From assembly GCA_003132865.1 (NCBI GenBank), contig PKYZ01000579.1, positions 1-15,071 of the forward strand: a stretch of 15,071 nt of DNA, written 5' to 3'. Of the stretch, positions 1 to 8,052 are shown piece by piece. Position numbers and translations under genes: made by a program. The stretch's first letter is position 1; each line of letters begins with the position of its first letter. A model generated the notes under the pieces. It did not search any database and was not told the origin of the DNA. It saw only the letters and a list, made by a program, of their open reading frames with translations. The stretch comes from Bryobacterales bacterium. Its GTDB lineage: Bacteria; Acidobacteriota; Terriglobia; Bryobacterales; Bryobacteraceae.

Positions 1-50
1 GCGCTCTCCGCTTTGCCCGTCACTCGCCAATCTATACTGATCAATACACA

Positions 51-902
51 ATGAGGTCAGGGACTTTACCAGAACCTTCTCCTGTCGTGCCGCGTTCTGC
101 TACACAGGGAGACCATTTCATCAGCGTTGCCGCCATCGGGATCCTCGCGTTCATCACTACTGATATTGCACATGAGGTGGTGGGACACGGGATTGGATTG
201 CTCATTGCGGGTGGCAGGTCGGGAATATTGACCACAACCCGGCTGATTTATGAATCTCAACTGCCCAATCCAAACTGGAGAATCTTCGATATTGGCGGAC
301 CTGCGGGAAATTTGATTTGGGCTGGTGTCTGCTTTCTCGCTCAACGCTTGATTCGCCGAGCGGCTCCAATAATGAGGCTATTTCTCTGGGCCAGCATGTC
401 CTTCAGCCTGTTTTGGGAATTTGCGTATCTGATGAAGTGCGGAGTCACAGGCCACGGAGATGGAATGGCGCTCACCGAGGGACTCACGCCTGCCTGGCTT
501 TGGCGAGCGCTGACCTTCGTAATTGGCCTCGTCCTCTATCGCGGGGCCGTGTCACTCACAAGTTCTGAGCTTCATTTCGTCGTGAGTGCGAAGACCCCGC
601 TATGGCGCTCCCGCATAGTTCGTCTGCTATTGATTCTGTGCAGCGCAGCTCTTTTGATCGCGTGTGCTGGTCCGATCTTTGATCCACGAGGACGGATCGA
701 GATGTTGAACTCCGGAGCACTCAGCAGCTTCGCATCCTGGGTGGGGCTCTTCGCTGTGCCACCTCTTTTCCCATTGCATTCAGATAAGAACGTTGTAGCG
801 GTCAGTCCTGTCCGGCGCAGCATTCCCGTGATTCTTTTTGCAGTGGCCGCTTCGGTTTTATTTGTAGCAATCTTGGGTCCCGGCATCCCGTTCTCGCTGT
901 GA
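51..902 (+). CDS. Polytopic membrane protein with M50-like metalloprotease motif
   Basis: A 283-residue hydrophobic protein with about six to eight predicted membrane segments (roughly residues 22-38, 83-99, 107-128, 148-168, 188-207, 227-243 and 257-277). The second segment region carries His41-Glu42-Val-Val-Gly-His46-Gly, which resembles the HExxH zinc site of site-2-type (M50) proteases but has one extra residue between Glu and the second His. A GGPAGN stretch at residues 82-87 resembles the GPxxN motif of M50 enzymes, and Gly-His-Gly-Asp near residue 137 could supply a further ligand. An intramembrane metallopeptidase-like role is therefore inferred, not proven; the extra residue could mean a non-catalytic relative. 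The ATG at 51 has no clear Shine-Dalgarno sequence upstream, so the start is uncertain. The gene converges on the HAF gene and stands apart from the duplicated modules. Confidence 0.7.
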   Translation: MRSGTLPEPSPVVPRSATQGDHFISVAAIGILAFITTDIAHEVVGHGIGLLIAGGRSGILTTTRLIYESQLPNPNWRIFDIGGPAGNLIWAGVCFLAQRLIRRAAPIMRLFLWASMSFSLFWEFAYLMKCGVTGHGDGMALTEGLTPAWLWRALTFVIGLVLYRGAVSLTSSELHFVVSAKTPLWRSRIVRLLLILCSAALLIACAGPIFDPRGRIEMLNSGALSSFASWVGLFAVPPLFPLHSDKNVVAVSPVRRSIPVILFAVAASVLFVAILGPGIPFSL

Positions 903-1041
903 TCGACTCCGCTGCTTGCAGCCAAGCCTACCCGCCCGACGAACGGCCAAATCCTGGGTAGTCGGCTAACCTTCCCCTGGGATTACCTCCCGCTTGCCCG
1001 TCATTTTGGAGCATCAATCAGCGGCAACCCAGCCCAGGCTA
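903..1041. other. Convergent intergenic gap
   Basis: This gap lies between two converging genes. Apart from a short GCTGC/GCAGC stem at about 909-920, which has no T-run after it, I see no convincing terminator, repeat or small gene here. Confidence 0.4.
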
Positions 1042-2439
1042 TTATTCTGAAATGTGACTGCAATGCCGAACACACTCACCAAGACCCCGCTTCGGACAGG
1101 CTTCCTCCGATCCTTTATTCGATGGCTTGTCATCGGCGTGGTGCTTCTTTGGTCGCTTGCCGCGCTGTGCGAATCGGCCGAAGCCCCGTCGCTGCTGAAG
1201 CAGCTCGCGAACATTTTCAGGGAGGGTGACCTTTGGGCTTTCACCGCTCCCGCCTTGTAGGGCACGCACCGCGCTCTCGCTGCCGCCTTCGCTGTGTTTG
1301 GGGGTTGCCAGATAGGCGTGAACGTCGCCGGTGCTTATCTGGACGGCCAAGCCTACGATCTCCTCGCTGGAATTGATGGAACATGCTACCAACAGTGACA
1401 ACGGGGAGTTTGCAGGAATCAGGCTGTTGAGGGCGGTCATCACCCCGTTCCGCCAAAGGTACGGATGTGGGTTGAAGTTAGCGTCCAGCGACGGGCCAAC
1501 TATCTCGCCACTGTCATTGATGCCGACTGCGACGCTATTCACGTCCCCGGGGAGCGTACCGAGGTCCTGGATACCCGTCTCCTTGGTCCACAGGAAAGCA
1601 TGAAAGTTGGCGTCGCCGGCCAAGTCCGATTGACCAATGACCTGACCTTGGTTATTCAGGTTTAGGGCGAGATTTCCGAACCCCTGTCCGGTTCCGCCGA
1701 GGTTGCCGAGGTCAGTCACGATGTCTCCTTGCCAGAGCAAGGCGTGCAGCGGCAAGAAATTCTCCAGCAGATTGGGATTGAAGGCTGAGCACTGGCCCGA
1801 CGCGCCTGCAACCTGGCCGTGATCGTTGATCGCGAAGGCGGCGCCATCCCGGTCTCCGTCCAGTGTGACGAGTTCGTGAATCTTGCCGCTTGCCCACGTG
1901 ACCGGCTTGAAATGCAGCACTTGCGGGGCTGGGCAGTCTGGGTCCGGCCTGGCAGTTTCCGCCAGACCGGCCATCTCACCGTTTTTGTTGATCTGGTTGA
2001 CGGCGCCGTTGTTTCCACCCAGAGTTGGCAGCGCCGTCATCGCGCCATTCTGCCACAAGAACGGCAGACAGGAATTGCCGGCCGAGGGCAGCCCCATCGC
2101 TTTGAAACCGCAGAAGTCCTCACCCTTTGGATCTACAACGGATGTTTCAGCCTCGCCCACGGCTTGGCCCGCACCGTCGACGGCAAATGCCACGCTGTTG
2201 GCCCCTCCAAGCCCGGGTTTGGCGATGTTCAATTTCAATTTCTTGTACCAAAGCATGGCATTCGTGGGGCCGTTCGTTGCGACCGTACCTGCGATCAGGC
2301 CATTGGGAGCCACAAAGAACGGCTGGCCGGGCGCCGGGCCTACCGGGCCAAGGTCGGTCACCGTATAACTTGGTGTTTGTGCCATTGCAAACGCGGCGAG
2401 CAAACTGCCCGCGGCAATCGAAGTCATCATCGTTTTCAT
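1042..2439 (-). CDS. Secreted HAF-repeat protein (module A)
   Basis: A 465-residue exported protein. Residues 1-20 form a Sec signal peptide with a likely cut after Ala-Met-Ala before Gln21. The body is a chain of HAF-family extracellular repeats. Each unit has an IND-x-G-x-VVG turn, a HAxLW strand and a TDLGxLxG turn. Seven LW-type strands can be counted, near residues 61-64, 126-129, 179-182, 233-236, 280-283, 326-329 and 375-378, which would fit a beta-propeller (inference). The tail from residue 381 has no counterpart in the module B paralogue. It contains VTLPENVRELLQQR and then a basic, low-complexity end with three Cys. The start is well supported: AAGGAG (minus strand, 2445-2450) lies five bases upstream of the ATG. 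The gene diverges from the sigma gene across 115 bases. No enzymatic function is known for HAF proteins; ligand binding outside the cytoplasm is a guess. Confidence 0.88.
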   Translation of the reverse strand: MKTMMTSIAAGSLLAAFAMAQTPSYTVTDLGPVGPAPGQPFFVAPNGLIAGTVATNGPTNAMLWYKKLKLNIAKPGLGGANSVAFAVDGAGQAVGEAETSVVDPKGEDFCGFKAMGLPSAGNSCLPFLWQNGAMTALPTLGGNNGAVNQINKNGEMAGLAETARPDPDCPAPQVLHFKPVTWASGKIHELVTLDGDRDGAAFAINDHGQVAGASGQCSAFNPNLLENFLPLHALLWQGDIVTDLGNLGGTGQGFGNLALNLNNQGQVIGQSDLAGDANFHAFLWTKETGIQDLGTLPGDVNSVAVGINDSGEIVGPSLDANFNPHPYLWRNGVMTALNSLIPANSPLSLLVACSINSSEEIVGLAVQISTGDVHAYLATPKHSEGGSESAVRALQGGSGESPKVTLPENVRELLQQRRGFGRFAQRGKRPKKHHADDKPSNKGSEEACPKRGLGECVRHCSHISE

Positions 2440-2554
2440 ACATTCTCCTTTTAGTCATGCGCCGGATGCGCCTACTCAGATAGGCGCAGAAGGCGAGATG
2501 GACCTATCACGCAAGGTGCGGAAATTTGGAGCGGTATAATTCAAAGGTCAGACG
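2440..2554. promoter_or_regulatory. Divergent control region, HAF A / sigma A
   Basis: This spacer is shared by two divergent genes and is partly conserved with 7359-7434. Conserved blocks are TAGGCGCAGAA (2481-2491), ATCACGC (2506-2512) and GCGGTATAATTCA (2531-2543). The first two sit 25 bases apart in both copies. TATAAT at 2535-2540 matches a -10 hexamer on the + strand and would put transcription start only a few bases before the sigma ATG at 2555. No TTGACA-like -35 lies 16-18 bases upstream, so a plain housekeeping promoter is not assured. AAAGG at about 2543-2547 is a plausible ribosome site for the sigma gene. Confidence 0.6.
2468..2487. promoter_or_regulatory. Perfect inverted repeat, possible operator
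   Basis: GCGCCTA (2468-2474) and TAGGCGC (2481-2487) form perfect 7-base arms around CTCAGA. The element sits between the ribosome site of the HAF gene and the conserved ATCACGC block. It could be an operator or a hairpin in the HAF leader. Only the right arm is kept in the module B spacer (7381-7387), which weakens the case for an essential dyad. Confidence 0.45.
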
Positions 2555-3154
2555 ATGCAGAAGGCGGCACAACCCGGCGACGCGGCTGTGAGCGACATCA
2601 GCGGGCTGCTGCACGCCTGGAGCGGCGGAGACCAGGGCGCGCTCGAAAGGCTGACCCCCATCGTTTACGGCGAACTCCACCGTCTGGCGCGCCGCTTCAT
2701 GGAACACGAGCGGTCCGGTCACAGCCTCCAAGCGACGGCCTTGGTGAATGAAGCCTACATGCGGCTGGTGGATTATAAGCGCATGCAGTGGCAGGATCGC
2801 GCCCATTTCTTCGCGGTTTCGGCCCAATTGATGCGGCGCATTCTGGTGGAGCATGCGCGGCGTCACAACCTGAAACGCGGCGGCGGCGTGCAGCATGTCT
2901 CACTGGAAGAAGCCGCTGTCGTGGGCGGCGACCGGGCCGCGGACTTGGTTGCGCTCGACGACGCGATGAACGAGCTGGCGCGGCTCGATCCACGCAAAGT
3001 GCAGGTGGTCGAAATGCGCTTCTTTGGCGGACTCAGCGTGGAAGAGACTGCCGAAGTGCTCAAAGTGTCGCCCGTCACCGTGATGCGCGATTGGAGCACT
3101 GCCAAGGCGTGGCTCTATCGCGAATTGACCGGCGGAACAGCCGATGGATTCTGA
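2555..3154 (+). CDS. ECF sigma factor (module A), kinase-associated type
   Basis: A 199-residue ECF RNA polymerase sigma factor of the Sigma70_ECF type often encoded beside Ser/Thr kinases in Acidobacteriota and Planctomycetes. Region 2 covers about residues 14-105, with the core-binding stretch [12 protein letters not shown] (62-73) and the promoter-melting stretch [22 protein letters not shown]. Region 4 covers about residues 134-190, with the helix-turn-helix at 161-182. Region 2.2 has Gln59-Ala60-Thr61-Ala62 where classical ECFs have an acidic DAED-like motif. This suggests phosphorylation at Thr61 could supply the negative charge. The recognition helix reads SPVTVMRDW, with Met177 where the module B paralogue has Lys. 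The last 11 bases overlap the kinase start, so translation is probably coupled. No anti-sigma gene is present. Confidence 0.93.
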   Translation: MQKAAQPGDAAVSDISGLLHAWSGGDQGALERLTPIVYGELHRLARRFMEHERSGHSLQATALVNEAYMRLVDYKRMQWQDRAHFFAVSAQLMRRILVEHARRHNLKRGGGVQHVSLEEAAVVGGDRAADLVALDDAMNELARLDPRKVQVVEMRFFGGLSVEETAEVLKVSPVTVMRDWSTAKAWLYRELTGGTADGF

Positions 3155-6110
3155 ACGGTGGAAACGGGTCGATAATCTGTTGCAGGCCGCGTTGGAGCGT
3201 GCGCCTGGCGAGCGCGACGCGTTTGTGCGCCAAGCATGCGCCGGCGACGAGGCGATTGAGCGGGAGGTGCGTTCCCTGCTGGCCTCACAGCGGCAGGCAG
3301 GAAGCTTCCTGGAGAACCCGGCGATAGAAGTGGCCGCGCTGGCCCTCGCTCGCCAGCAGAGCGAAGACGCGCCGGACGGCGCCGCCCCGATCGGCCCTAC
3401 CGTCTCCCATTACCGCATTGTGGTAAAGCTGGGCGGCGGCGGCATGGGCGTGGTCTACAAGGCCGAGGACACCCGGTTGCAGCGCTTTGTCGCCCTCAAG
3501 TTTTTGTCTGACGAATTCGCCCGCGACCCGGAGGGTCCGAATCGTTTTCAGCGCGAGGCACGCGTCGCTTCGGCATTGAATCACCCGAACATCTGTACCA
3601 TTCACGACATCGGCGAGCAGGACGGTAGCTCCTTCATCGTCATGGAGTATCTGCAGGGCGCGACCCTGAAGCAGCGTATTGCCGAGGGGGCCTTGGAAAT
3701 GGAAATGGTGTTGGCGCTGGGAATTGAGATCGCCGATGCGTTGGATGCGGCCCACACCGCCGGCATCGTCCACCGCGATATCAAGCCGGCCAACATTTTC
3801 ATCACACAGCGAGACCACGCCAAGATCCTCGACTTCGGATTGGCTCAACTAGGCGCGGCGGGCGACGCCGAGGAGCCTATCACGAAGCCGGGCACCGCCC
3901 TGGGCACGGCTGGCTATATGTCGCCGGAACAGGTGGAGGGGAGGCCCTTGGACGCGCGCACCGACCTGTTCTCGTTCGGGTTGGTGCTGTACGAGATGGC
4001 TACGGGCAAGCGTCCCGTGGCCGCGTCCCGGTTGAGCGCAGTCGAGCCGCCGGAGCTGGAGCGCATCCTATCCAAATGCCTGGCGCACGGCCGTGAGCTG
4101 CGCTACCAGCGCGCTTCGGAGATTCGTGCCGACCTCCAACGGCTAAGACGCGACATGGATTCGCGGCGAGTGACGATAGGCTGGAAGGTAATGCTCCCGG
4201 CTGCCGCGACCGTGCTGGCGTTGGCCGCCGCTGGCTACCTCTATCTCCATCACACGCCAAAACTAACGGATAAGGACACCATCGTTTTCGCCGATTTCAC
4301 CAACACGACAGGCGATCCCCTGTTTGACGGGACGCTTCGCCAAGGGTTGGCTATACAGCTTGAACAGTCGCCATTCCTCACGCTGGTGTCCGAGGGGCGC
4401 ATCCACCAGACGCTGCGTCTGATGGGCCGGGCGGCGGATGCGCGGCTCACTCCGGAGATCGCGAAGGAGATTTGCGAGCGCACCGCCAGCGCCGCCGTCC
4501 TGGAAGGCTCGATTGCCAGGCTCGGGAGCCAGTATGTACTCGGGCTGCGCGCCATGAACTGCCGCACCGGAGACGTCCTCGATGAGGAGCAGGCGCAAGC
4601 GGCAAGAAAGGAAGACGTCCTGAACTCCCTGAGCCAAATTGCCAGTAAATTCAGAACCCGGGTCGGCGAATCGCTGTCCACGGTCGAAAAGCACGACACT
4701 CCGCTTGCCGAGGCTACCACGCCGTCGCTAGAAGCCTTGAAAGCCTATAGCGCGGGACTGAAGGCTGGCCTCTCTGGTTCGATTACCGGGGTGCCTTTCT
4801 TCCGGCGCGCCATTGAGATCGACCCCCAATTCGCAGTGGCGCACGCCGCGCTGGGGCTCATGTATGGCGACATGGGAGAGTCTGGCCTCTCTGAGGAAAG
4901 CACCAGCAGAGCCTATCAGTTGCGGGATCGGGCCAGTGACCGGGAGAAGTTCTTTATCACTGCCTCCTACGAACTTCACGTGACAGGAAACCTGGAGAAG
5001 GCGCAACAGACCTCTGAGTTGTGGGCACGGACTTATCCCCGCGAGAGGCTTTCCCACGGATTCCTGGGCGGGATTGTTTACGATGTCTTGGGAGAATATG
5101 AAAAAGCGGTCGAAGAATCCAAGAAAGTTATCGAAACAGATCCGGACTCTGCCACCGGTTATTCCCAGCTTGCCTTCAACTATGAATACCTTGGCCGCCT
5201 GAGGGAAGCCACCAACACCCTTCGGCAAGCTGCCGAGCGCAAGCTGGAAATCGGCGATTTCATGGTCCAGCGCTACGACATCGCCTTTTTGAGAGGCGAC
5301 AGGGCGGCAATGGAACGGGAAGTGGCTCTGGCGCAGGGAAAATCCGGCGCGGAAGACTGGATTTCAGACCACGAAGCTTTTGTCTCGGCATGTTCCGGCC
5401 GCTTGCAACAAGCCCGGAGATTGGCGCGCCGTGCGTCGGACCTGGCGCAGCAAGCGGCCCAGCGGGACAGGGCGGCTCTGTACGAAACCGGGCTAGCACT
5501 GTGGGAAGGCTTTTTCGGAAATGCGCCTGCGGCCAGGCGGAGCGCGATGGCCGCACGTGAGCTTTCCAATGGCCGGGAGGTTGAATATGGCGCTGCGTTT
5601 GCTCTGGCCCTCTCCGGGGATTCTGCCCGGTCTCAAGCGCTGGCGAACGATCTGGAGAGACGATACCCGGAGGATTCGTCTGTCAGATTCAGTTACCTGC
5701 CGGCTCTTCGCGCACTTCTCGCACTGAACCATCGCGAGCCATCGAAGGCCATCGAACTGCTACAAATCGCCGTTCCCTATGACCTGGGCGCGCCGCGCAG
5801 CAGCTTTCATGGGTTCTTCGGGACGCTCTATCCAGTCTATGTGCGTGGTGAAGCCTATCTGGCCGCGCACCAAGGCGCCGAAGCCGCCGCGGAATTCCAG
5901 AAAATTCTCGATCACCGCGGAATCGTCGTCAGCGATCCCATAGGTGCGCTGGCGCACTTACAGCTAGGCCGAGCGTTCGCTTTATCGGGAGATAAGACCA
6001 AGGCAAGGACTGCCTACCAGGATTTCCTCACTCTCTGGAAAGACGCCGACCCCGATATCCCGATCCTCAAGCAAGCCAAGACGGAATACGCCAGGCTGGG
6101 CAAATTGTAG
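3144..6110 (+). CDS. Membrane Ser/Thr protein kinase with TolB-like and TPR domains (module A)
   Basis: A 988-residue Hanks-type kinase. Residues 1-65 are a helical N-terminal segment ([11 protein letters not shown]...) common in this kinase group. The kinase domain spans about 90-335: glycine loop GGGGMG (97-102), VALK with Lys119, HRDIKPAN with Asp212, DFG at 230-232, and SPE at 260-262. All catalytic residues are present. One membrane span lies at about 351-368. A TolB/FlgO-like region follows (about 377-515, beginning near [21 protein letters not shown]), and then TPR-like helical repeats to the end, probably outside the cytoplasm. Compared with the module B kinase, 18 residues are missing after MATGK (about 288-303). 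This removes the helix-G region of the C-lobe, and the activation segment is also 18 residues shorter. The start overlaps the sigma stop (ATGGATTCTGA). Likely substrates are the partner sigma factor and the kinase itself (inference). Confidence 0.92.
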   Translation: MDSERWKRVDNLLQAALERAPGERDAFVRQACAGDEAIEREVRSLLASQRQAGSFLENPAIEVAALALARQQSEDAPDGAAPIGPTVSHYRIVVKLGGGGMGVVYKAEDTRLQRFVALKFLSDEFARDPEGPNRFQREARVASALNHPNICTIHDIGEQDGSSFIVMEYLQGATLKQRIAEGALEMEMVLALGIEIADALDAAHTAGIVHRDIKPANIFITQRDHAKILDFGLAQLGAAGDAEEPITKPGTALGTAGYMSPEQVEGRPLDARTDLFSFGLVLYEMATGKRPVAASRLSAVEPPELERILSKCLAHGRELRYQRASEIRADLQRLRRDMDSRRVTIGWKVMLPAAATVLALAAAGYLYLHHTPKLTDKDTIVFADFTNTTGDPLFDGTLRQGLAIQLEQSPFLTLVSEGRIHQTLRLMGRAADARLTPEIAKEICERTASAAVLEGSIARLGSQYVLGLRAMNCRTGDVLDEEQAQAARKEDVLNSLSQIASKFRTRVGESLSTVEKHDTPLAEATTPSLEALKAYSAGLKAGLSGSITGVPFFRRAIEIDPQFAVAHAALGLMYGDMGESGLSEESTSRAYQLRDRASDREKFFITASYELHVTGNLEKAQQTSELWARTYPRERLSHGFLGGIVYDVLGEYEKAVEESKKVIETDPDSATGYSQLAFNYEYLGRLREATNTLRQAAERKLEIGDFMVQRYDIAFLRGDRAAMEREVALAQGKSGAEDWISDHEAFVSACSGRLQQARRLARRASDLAQQAAQRDRAALYETGLALWEGFFGNAPAARRSAMAARELSNGREVEYGAAFALALSGDSARSQALANDLERRYPEDSSVRFSYLPALRALLALNHREPSKAIELLQIAVPYDLGAPRSSFHGFFGTLYPVYVRGEAYLAAHQGAEAAAEFQKILDHRGIVVSDPIGALAHLQLGRAFALSGDKTKARTAYQDFLTLWKDADPDIPILKQAKTEYARLGKL

Positions 6111-6111
6111 G

Positions 6112-6187
6112 GCGGCCAATCTTGGCCGCAGCCGCCTTTTAGGCGGCCAAGGCCGGCTGAAAGCCGGCTGCGGGCAGAATTGCCCGC
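6112..6187. terminator. Four consecutive hairpins between convergent genes
   Basis: Four perfect stems follow one another. They are GCGGCC/GGCCGC (6112-6117 with 6124-6129), GCCGCC/GGCGGC (6131-6136 with 6142-6147, loop TTTTA), GCCGGCT/AGCCGGC (6152-6158 with 6162-6168, loop GAA) and GCGGGCA/TGCCCGC (6170-6176 with 6181-6187, loop GAAT). The string begins two bases after the kinase stop and ends 17 bases before the end of the converging HAF gene. A bidirectional transcription barrier or a copy of a dispersed hairpin repeat both fit. There is no U-tract typical of an intrinsic terminator. Confidence 0.65.
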
Positions 6188-6203
6188 CCCACGAACTTCA
6201 ATT

Positions 6204-7358
6204 TCACCGGCGTGGGATTGCCAGAAATGCGTGAACGTTGCCGTTTATCGTGCCATAGCCCACGATCTCTCCGGCATCATTGATGGAATAAGCAGCCTGC
6301 AGATACCAACCCGAGTCCGCCGGGATCAGGGTGTTTAGGTCCACCGGCACTTTTCCTTGCCAGATGAGGGCGCGTGAGCTAAAGGTAGTCCCATCTATCG
6401 AAAAGCCAACCACCTCGCCTCTGTCGTTAATGGTGTTACAACAAGGGGCCACGGTCACAATGGCCCCGGGAAACGCGCCCAGGTCCTGCATGCCGGTACC
6501 CCTGGTCCACAGGAAGGCGTGAATGTTGCCGTCTATAGACGATTGCGCCCCGCCGACCACTTCACCCAGCTCGTTGACGCTGTCCGCAACGTTTAACGTG
6601 CCTCCCAGGTTGCCGAGGTCGGTGGCCGAGCCGTCCTTTTCCCAGAGCACGGCGTGCGCCCCACTCGGGTTTGGGGGAATCGTGGTGTTCGAGCATAAAC
6701 CCGACGAGCCGACGACCTGGCCCAAGTCGTTGATCCCGATAGCGAATCCGACGGTGTCGCCCGTGAGCGGAGGGAGTCCATGGATCTCGCCCTTTGGTCC
6801 CCACATCACGGCTTCAAAACGGCGAACTTGAAAAGGCGTTGCGCAGGTGGCATCGGGAGTGCCATTCTCCGCAAACCCGATCACCTGGCCTTGATCGTTC
6901 AGGCCAAAAGGGTTGGCGTTGTGGCCGCCTGGCAGGTTGGGAAGCGCGGTCAGTGCCCCATTTTTCCAGATGGCCGCGAGGCATTGACGATGGGTGCCGT
7001 ACTCGCAAAAGTCTTCACCATTCGGATCCATCGCGGAAGTCTCGGAACCAACCGCCGCCTCGCCACTCCCGTTAGGCCCGCCGGCCCCACTATTGCATGC
7101 GGGACAGGCGGGTCCGTCCAGTGTGCCGAGGTCGCGCAAGGGGGCGCCGCCATACCAAAGAAAAGCGTGCTGGGGGCCCCAGCTAGTCAGGTTCGAGGAT
7201 CCGGCCACCCAGCCTGCATTGTTCATCTCAAAAGCCGTGCTATTCGTCCCGGCCCCGCCTAACGTGCCGAGGTCGGTGACGGTATAGCGTGGCGTCTGTG
7301 CTACTGCAAGCGCGGCGAGCAGGCTGCTCGCGGCAATCAAAGTCAAGATCGTTTTCAT
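6204..7358 (-). CDS. Secreted HAF-repeat protein (module B)
   Basis: A 384-residue paralogue of the module A HAF protein. The signal peptide MKTILTLIAASSLLAALAVA is probably cut before Gln21. Seven repeat units follow, each ending in a strand of the AFLW type (near residues 65-68, 128-131, 183-186, 236-239, 281-284, 330-333 and 377-380). They are joined by IN/ND-x-G-x-VVG and DLGxLxG turns. Seven units and the N-terminal VTDLGTLGG strand would fit a closed seven-bladed propeller (inference). A Cys-rich loop (Cys85, Cys88) and a Cys-Cys pair (306-307) are distinctive. It lacks the 85-residue tail of the module A protein and ends right after the last repeat (AIPRR). A strong ribosome site, GGAGGGAA (minus strand, 7365-7372), lies six bases upstream of the ATG. 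The gene diverges from sigma B across 76 bases. Confidence 0.9.
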   Translation of the reverse strand: MKTILTLIAASSLLAALAVAQTPRYTVTDLGTLGGAGTNSTAFEMNNAGWVAGSSNLTSWGPQHAFLWYGGAPLRDLGTLDGPACPACNSGAGGPNGSGEAAVGSETSAMDPNGEDFCEYGTHRQCLAAIWKNGALTALPNLPGGHNANPFGLNDQGQVIGFAENGTPDATCATPFQVRRFEAVMWGPKGEIHGLPPLTGDTVGFAIGINDLGQVVGSSGLCSNTTIPPNPSGAHAVLWEKDGSATDLGNLGGTLNVADSVNELGEVVGGAQSSIDGNIHAFLWTRGTGMQDLGAFPGAIVTVAPCCNTINDRGEVVGFSIDGTTFSSRALIWQGKVPVDLNTLIPADSGWYLQAAYSINDAGEIVGYGTINGNVHAFLAIPRR

Positions 7359-7434
7359 GTTAAGTTCCCTCCACTCTGAATAGGCGCAGAATGCGGCACG
7401 GGGGGATCACGCGCGGCGGTATAATTCATAGGCC
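7359..7434. promoter_or_regulatory. Divergent control region, HAF B / sigma B
   Basis: The module B counterpart of 2440-2554. TAGGCGCAGAA (7381-7391), ATCACGC (7406-7412) and GCGGTATAATTCA (7416-7428) are retained. The first two have the same 25-base offset as in module A. The gap from ATCACGC to TATAAT is 15 bases shorter here (14 against 29). TATAAT at 7420-7425 is 15 bases from the sigma ATG, so a transcript from it would be nearly leaderless. No -35 hexamer or good ribosome site for the sigma gene is visible. Confidence 0.6.
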
Positions 7435-8052
7435 ATGCAGAGGGCGTCACAACTTGGTGAACCGGCCGCGGAGAACATTAGCACGCTGCTCCGCGCCTGG
7501 AGCGACGGAGACCAGAGCGCGCTGGAACGGCTGACCCCTGTCGTTTACGACGAACTCCACCGCCTGGCGCGCCGCTACATGAGAGGCGAGCGCTCCTGCC
7601 ACAGCCTCCAAACCACGGCCCTGGTCAATGAAGCCTACATGCGCCTGGTGGATTATGAGCGCATGCAATGGCAAAATCGCGCCCACTTCTTCGCTGTTTC
7701 AGCCCAGTTGATGCGGCGCATTCTGGTGGAACATGCGCGCCGCCATAACCTGAAACGCGGAGGCGGCGTGCAGCACGTCTCGCTGGACGAGGCAGCCGTG
7801 GTGGACGGCGGCCAGGACGCGGACCTGGTGGCGCTCGACGACGCAATGAACGGATTGGCGCGGATCGATCCACGCAAGGTGCAAGTTGTCGAAATGCGCT
7901 TCTTTGGCGGACTCAGCGTCGAAGAGACGGCCGAGGTGCTTAAAGTATCGCCTGTTACCGTGAAGCGCGACTGGAGGGCGGCCAGGGCCTGGCTCTACCG
8001 CGAACTGACTGGCGGGACGGACGATGGACTCCGAACGATGGAAACAAGTTAA
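7435..8052 (+). CDS. ECF sigma factor (module B), kinase-associated type
   Basis: A 205-residue paralogue of sigma A with the same domain plan: region 2 at about 14-105 and region 4 at about 134-190. Region 2.2 reads Ser57-Leu-Gln59-Thr60-Thr61-Ala62-Leu-Val-Asn-Glu. It has two adjacent Thr where classical ECF factors carry acidic residues, which is the feature expected of kinase-activated ECFs. The recognition helix keeps Lys177 (SPVTVKRDW), unlike sigma A. The C-terminus runs six residues longer (LRTMETS in place of the final Phe), giving a 29-base overlap with the kinase gene. Promoter choice may therefore differ between the two paralogues, while partner control is probably the same. The ATG at 7435 has only a weak AGG upstream, but the MQ start aligns with sigma A. 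Confidence 0.93.
   Translation: MQRASQLGEPAAENISTLLRAWSDGDQSALERLTPVVYDELHRLARRYMRGERSCHSLQTTALVNEAYMRLVDYERMQWQNRAHFFAVSAQLMRRILVEHARRHNLKRGGGVQHVSLDEAAVVDGGQDADLVALDDAMNGLARIDPRKVQVVEMRFFGGLSVEETAEVLKVSPVTVKRDWRAARAWLYRELTGGTDDGLRTMETS

Noticed and set aside
1819..2454. 211-codon plus-strand frame opposite HAF A
   Set aside because: It is antisense to a gene with a strong ribosome site, a signal peptide and clear repeats; its protein shows no family features.
2512..2540. Complete housekeeping promoter for sigma A
   Set aside because: TATAAT is perfect, but at 16-18 bases upstream I find only CAAGGT-like sequence and no extended -10 TG, so only the -10 is recorded.
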